Assembly: GCA_023409535.1 (NCBI GenBank)
Contig: JAEYGZ010000037.1
Coordinates: forward strand, 308,072-372,071
Length of the DNA stretch: 64,000 nt
DNA from: Bacillota bacterium
GTDB taxonomy: Bacteria > Bacillota > Clostridia > Lachnospirales > Lachnospiraceae
Reading direction: 5' to 3'
Positions within the stretch are counted from its first letter, which is position 1; the number at the start of each line of letters is the position of its first letter. Positions 27,709 to 36,963 of this stretch are shown here, in pieces. The notes under the pieces were generated by a model that was not told the DNA's origin, did not search any database, and worked only from the letters and a program-made list of their open reading frames with translations. The position numbers were made by a program, and so were the translations under genes.

Positions 27709-29463
27709 ATGAACGGTAGAACAAAGAAGCTCTTATCGTATTATAAACCACATATGGGATTGTTTTTTGCGGATATGTTTTTTGCCCTGGTGGCGGCGGG
27801 TATCTCCTTGGTATATCCGATTATTGTCCGTTACATAACCAATGATGTCCTGGGAAAATATGAAATGTCGGAGGCTACGCCCATTATATTGAAGCTTTTA
27901 TTTTTTATGCTGGGATTAGCGATTTTGGAGTATATCAGTACCTACTTTATTTCCTATCAGGGACATATTATGGGCGCACGGATGGAATTTAACATGCGTA
28001 ATGATTTGTTTGAGCACTTTCAGAAGCTGTCCTTCGGTTATTACGATAATCAGAAGACGGGCCAGCTCATGTCGAGAATCACCAACGACCTGTTTGATAT
28101 CTCGGAGCTTTGCCATCACGGTCCGGAGGATATTGTGATTTCCATCATTAAGATGGTGGGCGCGTTTGTGATCCTGATGCGGATTGATGTCCCCCTGACT
28201 CTGATCATCTTTGCTTTTCTACCCTTAATGTTTGTCTTTGCCTTTTATATGCGCGGTAGGATGAACAGGGCATTTCGGGGAAACAGGGAACGGATTGCCG
28301 AGATCAATGCCCAGGTTGAGGATAATCTGTCCGGTATTCGTGTGGTGAAATCCTTTGCCAATGAAGAGATAGAGATCAAAAAGTTTCACCAGGGAAATTC
28401 CCGCTTCGTGGAAAGCAAGCGCAACAGCTATTGGTATATGGCGGGCTTTCATTCGGGACTTACCCTGTGTACCGCATTTATTAATATTGCGGTAATTGCG
28501 GGAGGAAGCTTATTCATTACCCGTAATATCATTGATTTAAGTGATCTGCTGACCTTTATTCTGTATATCAATACGCTGATTGAACCTGTGAGAAAGCTGA
28601 TTAACTTCACGGAGACCTTTCAGAACGGAATTACGGGCTTTGAACGTTTCTGTGATATTTTGGATGTTATGCCGGATATTGAGGATGCATCAGGGGCGGT
28701 TGCTCTGAAAGAGGTAAAGGGCCGGATTGAATTTAAAAATGTGGCGTTCCGGTATAATGATACGGCGAATGATGTCTTTAAGGGGATTAATCTGAAGGTG
28801 GAAGCCGGAGATTATATGGCCCTGGTAGGTTCCTCCGGTGTGGGTAAGACCACCATGTGCAGCCTGATTCCCAGATTTTATGAGGTTACCGACGGAGCAA
28901 TTACAATTGATGGCAGGGATATTCGGGAGATAACTCAGAAATCCTTAAGAAAGAATATCGGTATCGTTCAGCAGGATGTGTATCTGTTTGCGGGAACGGT
29001 TATGGATAACATCCGGTATGGCAAGCCGGAGGCAACGGACAAAGAGATTATTGAGGCTGCGAAGAATGCCAATGCCCATGATTTTATTATGGAATTGCCG
29101 GATGATTATAATACCTATATCGGACAGAGAGGCATCAAGCTCTCCGGCGGTCAAAAGCAGCGGCTTAGTATCGCCAGGGTATTTTTAAAGAACCCGCCGA
29201 TCCTGATCTTTGATGAGGCTACCTCCTCCCTGGACAATGAAAGTGAGAAGGTGGTACAGGATTCCCTGGAAAAGCTTGCAAAGAACAGGACGACCTTCGT
29301 GATTGCCCATCGTTTGTCAACAATTAAGAATGCGAAGAAAATCCTGGTTCTGACGGAGGACGGTATTAAGGAAACCGGAACCCATGAGGAGCTTCTGACT
29401 CTAAACGGAATTTATGCAAATCTGTATCGAATGACTTATGAGAGAAAGGCTTCTGTGATATAA
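27709..29463 (+). CDS. ABC exporter half-transporter (MsbA/LmrA-like), fused permease and ATPase
   Basis: Single polypeptide with a six-helix exporter membrane domain (about 1-310) and a C-terminal ATPase. The ATPase shows Walker A GSSGVGKTTM, signature LSGGQKQRLSIARVFL, Walker B ILIFDEATSSLD and the switch His in IAHRLS. At 584 aa it fits homodimeric lipid or multidrug exporters; there is no second half-transporter next to it. AAGGGAGA precedes the ATG. The gene stands between its own promoter and a strong terminator, so it is probably monocistronic. The substrate is not predictable. Confidence 0.93.
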   Translation: MNGRTKKLLSYYKPHMGLFFADMFFALVAAGISLVYPIIVRYITNDVLGKYEMSEATPIILKLLFFMLGLAILEYISTYFISYQGHIMGARMEFNMRNDLFEHFQKLSFGYYDNQKTGQLMSRITNDLFDISELCHHGPEDIVISIIKMVGAFVILMRIDVPLTLIIFAFLPLMFVFAFYMRGRMNRAFRGNRERIAEINAQVEDNLSGIRVVKSFANEEIEIKKFHQGNSRFVESKRNSYWYMAGFHSGLTLCTAFINIAVIAGGSLFITRNIIDLSDLLTFILYINTLIEPVRKLINFTETFQNGITGFERFCDILDVMPDIEDASGAVALKEVKGRIEFKNVAFRYNDTANDVFKGINLKVEAGDYMALVGSSGVGKTTMCSLIPRFYEVTDGAITIDGRDIREITQKSLRKNIGIVQQDVYLFAGTVMDNIRYGKPEATDKEIIEAAKNANAHDFIMELPDDYNTYIGQRGIKLSGGQKQRLSIARVFLKNPPILIFDEATSSLDNESEKVVQDSLEKLAKNRTTFVIAHRLSTIKNAKKILVLTEDGIKETGTHEELLTLNGIYANLYRMTYERKASVI

Positions 29464-29512
29464 ATACCATTTATTTGGTCACGGGTACATTGTTATATTA
29501 TGCTCTTAAGCG

Positions 29513-29570
29513 TGCTGGAATATGTATGAAGCATTGACAAAATGTTCATACATATTCCGGCATTTTTATT
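29513..29570 (+). terminator. strong intrinsic terminator after the ABC exporter
   Basis: The 18-base arm at 29513-29530 pairs with 29545-29562 with one G-U pair, and CATT/AATG in the loop can extend it; TTTTTATT follows. Confidence 0.93.
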
Positions 29571-29656
29571 GGAACTCTTTTTATAAACAGAGCGTCTAAT
29601 GAGTAAGAAAGGAAAATTGATATGTAGCATTGCATATCGTTGCATCCAATTTTGTA

Positions 29657-29685
29657 TTTACATCGTCTGTCTATCCATGTATACT
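29657..29685 (+). promoter_or_regulatory. sigma-A-like promoter for the ECF sigma factor gene
   Basis: TTTACA (29657-29662), 17-bp spacer, TATACT (29680-29685). This suggests housekeeping transcription rather than, or besides, autoregulation by the ECF factor itself. Confidence 0.6.
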
Positions 29686-29748
29686 ATAATCTAGCTTATT
29701 AGGAAATTTAGACAGGAAGAGAAAGGTATAGTATAGGGGGACATTAGG

Positions 29749-30297
29749 ATGCAGAAGGATATGCAAAACGACCTCTTTGAAAAGATACCTGCCTATGATA
29801 TAGAGACCCTGATGCGACAATACGGTAACGATGTGCTGCGAACGGCATATATGTATGTCAAGGATGTTCATACGGCGGAAGATATTTTCCAGGAAGTCTT
29901 TATCAAAGTAAACCAGAAGCTTTCCACCTTCGAGGGAAATTCCAGCATTAAGACCTGGATCATCCGGATTACGATCAATACCTGCAAGGACTATTTAAAG
30001 AGTGCATGGAACCGGCGGGTGGTACCAATGATGGAATATCAGGAGGATGCAATCGTCAGCGAATCAGATTATGATGAAGTTGAGAAGCAGGATACAAGGG
30101 AATTAATCAAGAACTCAGTTCTTTCCCTGCCGGCAAAATATAAAGATATTGTGCTGTGTGTTTATTTTCAGGAAATGACTATAACGGAGGCGGCACAGAC
30201 ACTGAATATTGCGGAAGGGACTGCGAAGAGCCGGCTGGCGCGGGCAAGGCTGAAGCTTAAATCTATTTTGGAGGGGAGGATTTCAGATGAGTTATAA
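29749..30297 (+). CDS. ECF-type RNA polymerase sigma factor
   Basis: Alternative sigma factor of 182 aa. Region 2 includes the core-binding and -10 recognition helices (TAEDIFQEVFIKVNQKL, TWIIRITINTCKDYL); region 4 is the helix-turn-helix MTITEAAQTLNIAEGTAKSR near the end. An acidic linker of about 35 residues separates them. GGGGGA precedes the ATG at 29749. It overlaps the next gene by 11 bp; that gene encodes a single-pass membrane protein of the size and layout of an anti-sigma factor, so the pair probably forms an envelope-stress switch. Confidence 0.94.
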   Translation: MQKDMQNDLFEKIPAYDIETLMRQYGNDVLRTAYMYVKDVHTAEDIFQEVFIKVNQKLSTFEGNSSIKTWIIRITINTCKDYLKSAWNRRVVPMMEYQEDAIVSESDYDEVEKQDTRELIKNSVLSLPAKYKDIVLCVYFQEMTITEAAQTLNIAEGTAKSRLARARLKLKSILEGRISDEL

Positions 30298-31342
30298 GAA
30301 TGATAAGAAGAATAAAACGATTGAACTTGATGATAGGAATATAAGATCACATCTGAACACTTCTCTTGACTTTAGCGGTATCCGTGTTTCAGAGGATTTA
30401 ATTAATAGAACACTGGCAGCGATCAAAGAGCAGCCGGTAACAACTGACGGGAATGCGAGCGCCACACCTGCCGCTGTGACCCATAAGAAAGTCATAAGCT
30501 GGAGCAGATATATACGCGGCTTTGCTACTGTTGCAGCCGCCCTGGTAATTGTTGTGGCAGGTTATGCCGCCATAAAACAGCTGCCCATCGGTATGAAGAG
30601 TACAACAGAAAATACAGTGGCTGAGCCTGAAATCAGCAACCTTTATGCTCCTGATGGTAAAAGTGCAGATTCACAAAGCATGGATGCGGCAAGCAGCGCC
30701 GATCAGGGATATACTACATTTGATACCCCGGAATCTGCGCAGGGGGAAGCTTCCATTACAACAATACCTGGTGCCGAAGAGGGAAGTGAAACCGCCTTGG
30801 CTGACACCCAGTTTACAATCTCAGCCGAAACCTTTGCAGGTAGTGCCGAAAAAAGAGCTGAAGCACCTGTCAAAGCGGAGGGAGAGAACGGCGATAAGGA
30901 AAATGCAGCTGATGAGGACCAAAATACTGGTGCGAACAGCTTAAAGCCCAAGGCAAATATGGCACTGCGCGGTACTCAGACAACCCTGGCCTTCCGGGAT
31001 ATCTTCATTTCTTCCCCGGAGCAGGCGCAATACATCCTGATCACAGATCATGTAAATAATACCTCTGTTAATCTGACAGACCCTGCGGATATCGAAGCGT
31101 TTTATCAAGTGATGGAGACGCATGAGTTCACAAGCTCCGCAGCGGATACTGCTGCAGGCGAGGATTATACGGTAGAGATGCTGGATCCGGATACACAGGC
31201 GTTATATACCATGCTGGTCGGCAATCAACTGACGGTCCGCCTTGTTCAGGGAGAGGTTTCATCAGAAAGCACCTATGTTGCTGTGAATGATGAACTCTTT
31301 AAAGAAGATCTGCAAAGCTTTTATACGGCTCATAAGAAATAA
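30287..31342 (+). CDS. probable membrane anti-sigma factor
   Basis: A 351-aa protein with a cytoplasmic N-terminus (about 1-73) that would bind the sigma factor, one membrane helix (about 78-100, FATVAAALVIVVAGYAAI) and an outside domain. The outer part begins with a long Ala/Ser/Glu/Thr-rich low-complexity stretch (to about 220), then a folded C-terminal domain (about 230-351) with the sequence FRDIFISSPEQAQYILITDH. No zinc anti-sigma HxxxCxxC motif is seen. Assignment rests on position and topology, not on a recognised domain. GGAGGGGAGG in the end of the sigma gene couples translation. Confidence 0.72.
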   Translation: MSYKNDKKNKTIELDDRNIRSHLNTSLDFSGIRVSEDLINRTLAAIKEQPVTTDGNASATPAAVTHKKVISWSRYIRGFATVAAALVIVVAGYAAIKQLPIGMKSTTENTVAEPEISNLYAPDGKSADSQSMDAASSADQGYTTFDTPESAQGEASITTIPGAEEGSETALADTQFTISAETFAGSAEKRAEAPVKAEGENGDKENAADEDQNTGANSLKPKANMALRGTQTTLAFRDIFISSPEQAQYILITDHVNNTSVNLTDPADIEAFYQVMETHEFTSSAADTAAGEDYTVEMLDPDTQALYTMLVGNQLTVRLVQGEVSSESTYVAVNDELFKEDLQSFYTAHKK

Positions 31343-31384
31343 GAACAGGGACAGAATTAAGAGAAGTATGGAAAAGTATTAAAA

Positions 31385-31425
31385 AAGGAGTTGGACTGCA
31401 GATGAAACTGCGGTTGCAACTCCTT
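31385..31425. terminator. bidirectional terminator
   Basis: AAGGAGTTG (31385-31393) pairs with CAACTCCTT (31417-31425). The minus-strand exit is TTTTTT-rich, serving the small acidic membrane protein gene; the plus strand exits into ATTGT after the anti-sigma gene. Confidence 0.82.
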
Positions 31426-31465
31426 ATTGTATCAATGCGGTCCGGCAGAGCCGAATTACACTATC

Positions 31466-31750
31466 CTAATGCTCATCCTCTTCTTTGGCAGCAGCTGTGT
31501 TATCACCTGGAATATCTGCTTCCTCGTCGTCATTGCTGTCTTCGGAAGCCAGGTTAATGGGTACATAACCTCTTGAATCCTTCTCGCTGTCTTCGTCATC
31601 CTCTGTATCAAAATCCTCAAAATCATCTTCGAAATCCTCGAAGTCATCGGATTCGTTCTTCTTTATAAAATTCTTATAAACATAATAGGCACCGGCTGCA
31701 ATAGATGCCAAAGTTATCGTTCCAAATAGAAATTTGCCGAACTTTTTCAT
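31466..31750 (-). CDS. small membrane protein with acidic tail
   Basis: A 94-residue protein starting MKKFGKFLFGTITLASIAAG: a short basic N-terminus, one membrane helix (about 5-26, ending AAGAYYVYKNF) and a highly acidic cytosolic or surface tail containing repeated SDDFEDFEDDFEDFD-like segments. The ATG at 31750 is preferred; AAGGAAG is ten bases upstream, and an in-frame TTG two codons earlier is closer to it. The acidic Asp/Glu/Phe pattern could be a protein-interaction or calcium-buffering segment, but nothing proves this. No family recognised with confidence. Confidence 0.7.
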   Translation of the reverse strand: MKKFGKFLFGTITLASIAAGAYYVYKNFIKKNESDDFEDFEDDFEDFDTEDDEDSEKDSRGYVPINLASEDSNDDEEADIPGDNTAAAKEEDEH

Positions 31751-31935
31751 ATGCAATTCTTCCTTTCCGTTTTTATTTATAATTATATACTATTATCCCA
31801 TTATAATTCGGTTTCTATAAAAAATAAAGTAAAAATTCTATTAACATGAAAAATATGGTACAGAAACATACCAGTAATTTACGCTGATAACTTTACTTTT
31901 TTATTAGAATACTCTATTATGAAATAGTTATGAAT

Positions 31936-31991
31936 TTCTCACAGAATGAAGTTTCCACAGCCCAAATTTGCGGGCATTGGCAACGTGGAGG
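31936..31991 (+). repeat. dispersed leader element, copy 2 (degenerate stem plus tail, before GT4 gene)
   Basis: ATTTCTCACA near 31934-31943 is a worn right arm of the AGTGTGAA-type stem, followed by GAAGTTT and a tail at 31961-31991 that contains CCCAAATTTGCGGGCATTGG and ends in GTGGAGG, the Shine-Dalgarno of the next gene. The tail matches the purD leader tail at 47598-47627 at about 26 of 31 positions. GCCC and GGGC in the tail can pair. Confidence 0.65.
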
Positions 31992-31998
31992 TTTAATT

Positions 31999-33201
31999 AT
32001 GAATGTCGGGTTATTTACGGAAACCTATTATCCTGAAATCAATGGGGTTGCGACCTCTGTCTATATGCTGAAAAATGAGCTGGAAAAACGTGGACACCAC
32101 GTCTATGTATTCACCACAACCACACCGGGGGCACCGGAGCATGAGCATAATGTTTTCCGTGTTCCAAGCATTCCTTTTATATTTATTACGGAACGAAGGG
32201 TTGGACTCTTTTATCAGCCAAGGCTGGCACATATTATAAAAAAATTAAATCTGGATATCATTCATACCCATACGGAGTTTTCTCTTGGTGTCTTCGGACG
32301 GATTATGGCCAGAGAGCTGGGTCTTCCCATAGTTCATACCTATCACACGATTTATGAGGATTATACCCATTACCTGACCCATTTTAAGGCATTGGACAGG
32401 CGGGCAAAGGCTTTTGCCAGGATTTATACCAAGGTGTGCTGCAATACGGTGGAGCAGGTGATCGTCCCCACAGAGAAGACAAGGAATCTTTTGATGAACT
32501 ACAGTGTTCACAGGGAAATCTCGGTCGTACCCACAGGGATTGATTTAAGTAAGTTTGAAGGAAGTCGCTACCCCGGGGAGGAAGTTGACCGGTTGCGGCG
32601 GGAGTATGGAATCCGGCCGGAGGATAAGGTCATGCTGTACATCGGACGGGTATCCCAGGAGAAGAATATTGAAGAAATTATCCGGGCTATGCCCGGGTAT
32701 ATGGCAGACAGAGGTAATGTAAAATTCATTATTATTGGAAGCGGACCCGATCTGGAGCGGCTAAAGGAATTGAGTATACAGCTTGGCCTGACAGGCCGCT
32801 TGATTTTTGCCGGATCAAAGCCCTGGGACAGTATCGGTCTGTATTATCAGATGGGTGATGTGTTTGTCAGCGCTTCCCGCAGCGAAACCCAGGGATTAAC
32901 CTACATTGAGGCCATGGCCTCCGGACTCCCGGTGGTTGCAAGGGAGGACAAATGTCTGGAGGATATTCTGGAACAGGGTAAAAACGGCTATGCTTTTACC
33001 GATGAGCAGGGGCTGTATTACGGATTAGATCAGATATTTTTCAATGATTTGGACACAGAGTACAGTAAAAATGCTCTGCAGAAGGTGAGTAAGTATTCCA
33101 TGCAGGAATTTGCATATCAGGTGGAAAAAGTCTATCAGCTGGTTATGTCCAGGGATAGAGTATTCCAAAAGCGTCCCGCTTATGATACTAAGAGAATATA
33201 A
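31999..33201 (+). CDS. GT4 glycosyltransferase, probable diacylglycerol glucosyltransferase type
   Basis: A 400-aa retaining GT-B enzyme. The N-terminal domain starts MNVGLFTETYYPEINGVATS, with the GxxT-like loop typical of alpha-monoglucosyldiacylglycerol synthases and related mannosyltransferases. The C-terminal domain has LYIGRVSQEKNIEEII and the donor-site motif SRSETQGLTYIEAMASGLPV (E-x7-E). No membrane helix is visible, in line with peripheral enzymes making glycolipid anchors. The ATG at 31999 follows GTGGAGG at good distance; an upstream in-frame ATG at 31930 would translate through the repeat element. Lipid acceptor is inference from family resemblance. Confidence 0.85.
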   Translation: MNVGLFTETYYPEINGVATSVYMLKNELEKRGHHVYVFTTTTPGAPEHEHNVFRVPSIPFIFITERRVGLFYQPRLAHIIKKLNLDIIHTHTEFSLGVFGRIMARELGLPIVHTYHTIYEDYTHYLTHFKALDRRAKAFARIYTKVCCNTVEQVIVPTEKTRNLLMNYSVHREISVVPTGIDLSKFEGSRYPGEEVDRLRREYGIRPEDKVMLYIGRVSQEKNIEEIIRAMPGYMADRGNVKFIIIGSGPDLERLKELSIQLGLTGRLIFAGSKPWDSIGLYYQMGDVFVSASRSETQGLTYIEAMASGLPVVAREDKCLEDILEQGKNGYAFTDEQGLYYGLDQIFFNDLDTEYSKNALQKVSKYSMQEFAYQVEKVYQLVMSRDRVFQKRPAYDTKRI

Positions 33202-33380
33202 TGTGATTATCCTCCCATAGGGCATGTGAAGCATGAAGAGTATAATTCATATTGAATAGTTTGCCTCTGCGAAATCCTATCGTGCATGCGGTCTGAGTGT
33301 GCCCGGACTAATTTGAGGGTCAGGGATACCGGATGGTAAATAATGCCCAGTAAGAAAAAATTAAACATTTAGACAAGATT
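33202..33380 (+). other. gene-free stretch upstream of the surface protein gene
   Basis: No ORF, no recognisable riboswitch and no strong hairpin; followed by the promoter described next. Confidence 0.4.
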
Positions 33381-33409
33381 TTGACATTATCCCTGTGTTA
33401 TGATACGAT
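33381..33409 (+). promoter_or_regulatory. sigma-A promoter of the Ig-like surface protein gene
   Basis: TTGACA (33381-33386), 17-bp spacer, TACGAT (33404-33409), about 68 bp before the ATG. Confidence 0.72.
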
Positions 33410-33476
33410 ATATAGTAGTTAAACCGCGGACACATTCTGTGTTTTTGCGTTTGAAATACGATAGGAGGAAGGATGA

Positions 33477-36017
33477 ATGAGTATTAGGTTTAGCAAGAAA
33501 CTGGCTATGCTGCTGGTATTTATGCTTTGTATGCCAATCATATGGAATCACAGCACCACGGTGGCAAGTGCCGCAACAACCCCTACCTTTGCTAAGAGCA
33601 AAATTGATCTTGCCGGTGTGGGGCAGATTTATCAGGTGGAAATCAAAAATAAGGTGGCAGGCAGTAAATACAAATGGTCATCTTCCGATTCCAAGATCGT
33701 AAAGGTTTCCAGCAAGGGTGTTCTGACGACGGTCAAGGGCGGCTCTGTAACTGTTAAGTGCGTTATTACTTATCCTACAAAGAAGACAAAAACATTATCC
33801 TGCAAGGTTTATGTAACCGTGCCGGCAACTGGGCTTAAGATATCCAACGCAACCGAGGTAAAGGGTGCCCATGTTATGACCCTTGGTACCACCTTTGACT
33901 TTGAGACTATACTGACACCTGCCGTTACGACGGATAAGGTTTATTGGGCAATTGGCCACGGCGATCCGGAGTGTGTCCGTATTGATGATGCTGAAAAAGG
34001 CGTTGTAACAGCGACGAAGCTCGGTAAAGTAACCCTGGTTGCCAGCGCCGTCTCGACAGTGACTGCGGCGGAAGCAAAGAAGAGCATCGTTAATGATGCC
34101 ATTATTGTTGAAGTGGTCGGTCCCACTGCAACCGTCAAAAGTGCAGATATTGTCAGTGCCAATGAGATTAAGGTGGTATTTGACAGCGCTGTTGACAAGA
34201 GTACGATTATTAATGCAAGTAATAAATTAACGAATAATATTACCTTGTCTCTGATCAGCGGATCGGATTCGGCAGATCCGGGAACCTTGACACCAAGCTT
34301 ATCCGCTGATATGACTACCTTGACCATTACCTCTAAGAATATGCTGAGCGGTGTTTATGGAATTAACTTTACCGAAGGTATTAAGACCACAGGCGGAGTT
34401 GCCATGGAGCCATATTATAAGCAGCTCTCTTATGTGGATACCACACCTCCGGCGATGGTAGGTGTTCTGTTGGACGATACGGGGTACATAAGTAAAATTC
34501 AATTTTCGGAACCGATTGATATCACGAATTTGAAGGCTTCCAATGCTCAGCCTACCGCCGGTACCTATCAGGCTGAATCGGCAACCATCAGTATTCTGAA
34601 CAATAAGCTGAATTATACCTTAAGCGGTGATAAGAAGACGCTGAATATTAATCTGTCGACGATCGCTTCAACCGATTATAACAAAACCTTCTCTGTGGTA
34701 TTGTCGGGAATTAAGGATCTTGCCGGTAATGTACCTGCAAGTGTATATTATACTGTAATCGTAAGAACCGATACCACTCCGAAGCCGCAGGCGGTACCTA
34801 CTTCCCTGGTTCGTACTTCTTATAATGTCGTTACGGCATACTTTACCCGCGGTATAAAGACGCCGGGTATGTTAAGCCTGAATAACGGAGCTTATGTGAC
34901 CGGTGTTGTTGACATTGTTGATAATAAGAAGGTGAATTATACCATATCTGAGGCGGATGCCACACTGACCGGCAGTATTAAGGCCTTCCTTACCAACTGG
35001 GACAGCTATAATGTGGTAACAACAGATATGACCTCTTATAATGGCAGAACCCTGTATGTGAACTTTACGGCAGATACTGTTAAGCCTGTGCTGATAAACT
35101 ATGAATTTGACGCTGAAAAAAATTATCTGACCTTAACCTATAGCGAAGCAGTAAAGCCTATGCTGGAGACGGGTATTATCATGGCTTCCATTAAGACCCT
35201 GACGGATGATATCCAGCCGGGAACCAATATAACCTATACGACGGAAGCAGTACCGGACAATAATAATGTTGTAAAATTGAAGCTGAATAATATGACCATT
35301 TTAGGTACGTATACCTTTACGCTGGGGGAAGGATTTGTGATAGATTCCTTCCGTAACAGAAGCGATAGCAGGCAATTTGCAATCAGTAACGGTACCAGTA
35401 CATCGACAGAGCTTCCCGGGCCTTATTCAATCATTCAGTCCGCTACAAACCTTAACCAGATTACTGTTGAGTTTGCAAATAAGATTGATGTAGCCTCTGC
35501 GCAGAATATATCAAATTATTCCATTGCAGGTGTAACCGTAATATCGGCACAGGTAGTGAAGAATACCGCTGAGAACGGCGCAACAGTACTGTTAACGATT
35601 GCTGATAATTCCGTTGAGGTTACGGTAGAACGACCGGTAACGATCAAGGGTATCATGGGATATAACGGAAGCTTTTCGGCAATTACAACCTATAGCGGCT
35701 CTGTAACACTGAAGGAGAATAAAAAGCCGTACCTGGTTTCAACCTCTTTTGACAGAAACTCAAGGAATACGATTCAGATGACCTTCAATGAACAGATTCA
35801 AGGTACGATCGCTGTAAAAGTAACAGAGCTTACAACAGGGTTGGAGATTGGAAGCACCACGACCGTATCAGGAAGTACGGTAAACATAAAGCTGAGTTAT
35901 ACTCCAGCGAATGGAAGCTATTTAAGAGTTCAGATCCTATCGGCAGATATAACGGATGCCAGCGGTAACTCTGTGGCTCCCATGTCATCGGTATTTGGTG
36001 TGGTTGCATCTTATTAA
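33477..36017 (+). CDS. large secreted surface protein with Ig-like (Big_2 and SbsA-type) repeats
   Basis: An 846-aa exported protein. A signal peptide (about 1-33, ending TVASAAT) precedes a Big_2 bacterial Ig-like domain (about 38-115, KYKWSSSDSKIVKVSSKGVL) and a second Ig-like domain to about 215. Then come repeated beta domains resembling SbsA Ig-like modules, each opening with an edge strand of the form IKVVFDSAVDKS, ISKIQFSEPIDI, LTLTYSEAVKPM, ITVEFANKIDVA and IQMTFNEQIQGT. There is no sortase motif, SLH domain or C-terminal membrane helix, so attachment is non-covalent or it is released. AGGAGG at about 33463-33468 drives the ATG at 33477. Likely an S-layer-associated or adhesin-like protein. 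Confidence 0.85.
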   Translation: MSIRFSKKLAMLLVFMLCMPIIWNHSTTVASAATTPTFAKSKIDLAGVGQIYQVEIKNKVAGSKYKWSSSDSKIVKVSSKGVLTTVKGGSVTVKCVITYPTKKTKTLSCKVYVTVPATGLKISNATEVKGAHVMTLGTTFDFETILTPAVTTDKVYWAIGHGDPECVRIDDAEKGVVTATKLGKVTLVASAVSTVTAAEAKKSIVNDAIIVEVVGPTATVKSADIVSANEIKVVFDSAVDKSTIINASNKLTNNITLSLISGSDSADPGTLTPSLSADMTTLTITSKNMLSGVYGINFTEGIKTTGGVAMEPYYKQLSYVDTTPPAMVGVLLDDTGYISKIQFSEPIDITNLKASNAQPTAGTYQAESATISILNNKLNYTLSGDKKTLNINLSTIASTDYNKTFSVVLSGIKDLAGNVPASVYYTVIVRTDTTPKPQAVPTSLVRTSYNVVTAYFTRGIKTPGMLSLNNGAYVTGVVDIVDNKKVNYTISEADATLTGSIKAFLTNWDSYNVVTTDMTSYNGRTLYVNFTADTVKPVLINYEFDAEKNYLTLTYSEAVKPMLETGIIMASIKTLTDDIQPGTNITYTTEAVPDNNNVVKLKLNNMTILGTYTFTLGEGFVIDSFRNRSDSRQFAISNGTSTSTELPGPYSIIQSATNLNQITVEFANKIDVASAQNISNYSIAGVTVISAQVVKNTAENGATVLLTIADNSVEVTVERPVTIKGIMGYNGSFSAITTYSGSVTLKENKKPYLVSTSFDRNSRNTIQMTFNEQIQGTIAVKVTELTTGLEIGSTTTVSGSTVNIKLSYTPANGSYLRVQILSADITDASGNSVAPMSSVFGVVASY

Positions 36018-36105
36018 TATGAAGTGCTGACGCAGTTATGACAGTAGATTCACGAACAGTAAAAGTTGCTTTAAAATAGCGCAAATTTGTGAAGCAACAT
36101 TGAGT

Positions 36106-36149
36106 AAAAGTGCTCTCATGGTTCCGAAAGGGACTTTGAGAGTACTTTT
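36106..36149 (+). terminator. long hairpin with GAAA tetraloop after the surface protein gene
   Basis: AAAAGTGCTCTCA (36106-36118) pairs with TGAGAGTACTTTT (36137-36149), and GGTTCC/GGGACT continue the stem to a GAAA loop. The terminal T residues are in the stem, so it may work in both directions. Confidence 0.72.
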
Positions 36150-36197
36150 GCATAACAAAACAGGTAGAAATAAGAAAAAACTAAGGAGGATTATGCT

Positions 36198-36593
36198 ATG
36201 TATGTATTTAAGGATGAGTATCGCACGGGAATTGAGAGTATTGATCAGGAACACATTAAGCTATTTGAAATTGCAGACAGGGCATACGAGGTATTGGTAG
36301 ATGAGTTTATTCCGGATAAGTACGATTACATTGTTGAAATTCTGAATGAATTAACCGATTATGCGGCAACGCACTTTAAACATGAAGAAGAGTATATGAT
36401 GAGCATCCGTTACAAGAAGCTGATCTCCCATCGAGCAGAGCATGTTGAATTCATCGATAAGATTTCCCAATATGACCTGAGTGAAGTTGACGAGAACCAA
36501 AAAGGTATCATCCTGGAACTCCTGGAATTCTTAAATGACTGGCTGATCCACCATATCATAGAGAACGATAAGCTGATAGCACAGCAAGCGTAA
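36198..36593 (+). CDS. bacteriohemerythrin
   Basis: A 131-residue four-helix diiron protein that binds oxygen reversibly. Expected iron ligands are all visible: His19 (DQEH), His59 and Glu63 (HFKHE), His78 and His82 (HRAEH), His118/119 and Asp124 (HHIIEND). In an anaerobe such proteins are thought to sense, store or scavenge oxygen. There is no fused signalling domain. AAGGAGG lies just before the ATG. It is flanked by hairpins on both sides and is probably transcribed alone. Confidence 0.94.
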   Translation: MYVFKDEYRTGIESIDQEHIKLFEIADRAYEVLVDEFIPDKYDYIVEILNELTDYAATHFKHEEEYMMSIRYKKLISHRAEHVEFIDKISQYDLSEVDENQKGIILELLEFLNDWLIHHIIENDKLIAQQA

Positions 36594-36601
36594 TCAAATA
36601 T

Positions 36602-36637
36602 TGAGTGTGAATTATTTAAAAGCATAGTTCACACTCA
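36602..36637 (+). repeat. AGTGTGAA-type stem-loop, copy 3
   Basis: TGAGTGTGAA (36602-36611) pairs perfectly with TTCACACTCA (36628-36637). The loop (TTATTTAAAAGCATAG) is nearly the same as in the copy at 45848, so this is a repeated sequence rather than a chance hairpin. It stands directly after the hemerythrin stop codon. Confidence 0.7.
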
Positions 36638-36963
36638 GTAAATTATGACTGCGTAGTAAATGGGCGAAACATACTTTATCAGACTGCTGTAAGTTTTCGC
36701 TTAACTGGCACAATATAAGCTCAAAGGGAAGCAAAGTTATTTATAGTAATAGGTTATAAACCCATAAACAGGATCTACCTGCAGATAGAGATATTGTTAA
36801 ATGAATTTTGTTATAGCACCAGCTGGCTAAGTCGTACGCATCAGAATGACAGGGAACATCATTTTTCTGATACATACGACTTTGTTGGATGTCAGATATC
36901 AAAATCTCATGCCAGACCCACAGGTACAGGTAGATCTGTTTCTTTAATATCTAACATGATATC
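36638..36963. other. gene-free intergenic stretch
   Basis: No supported ORF. The one plus-strand frame here (from 36794) has no ribosome site and a composition unlike its neighbours. I see no promoter or RNA element I can name. Confidence 0.4.

Noticed and set aside
33202..33380. Possible cyclic-di-GMP riboswitch before the Ig-like surface protein
   Set aside because: A tempting context, but the conserved core and tetraloop-receptor elements are not found.
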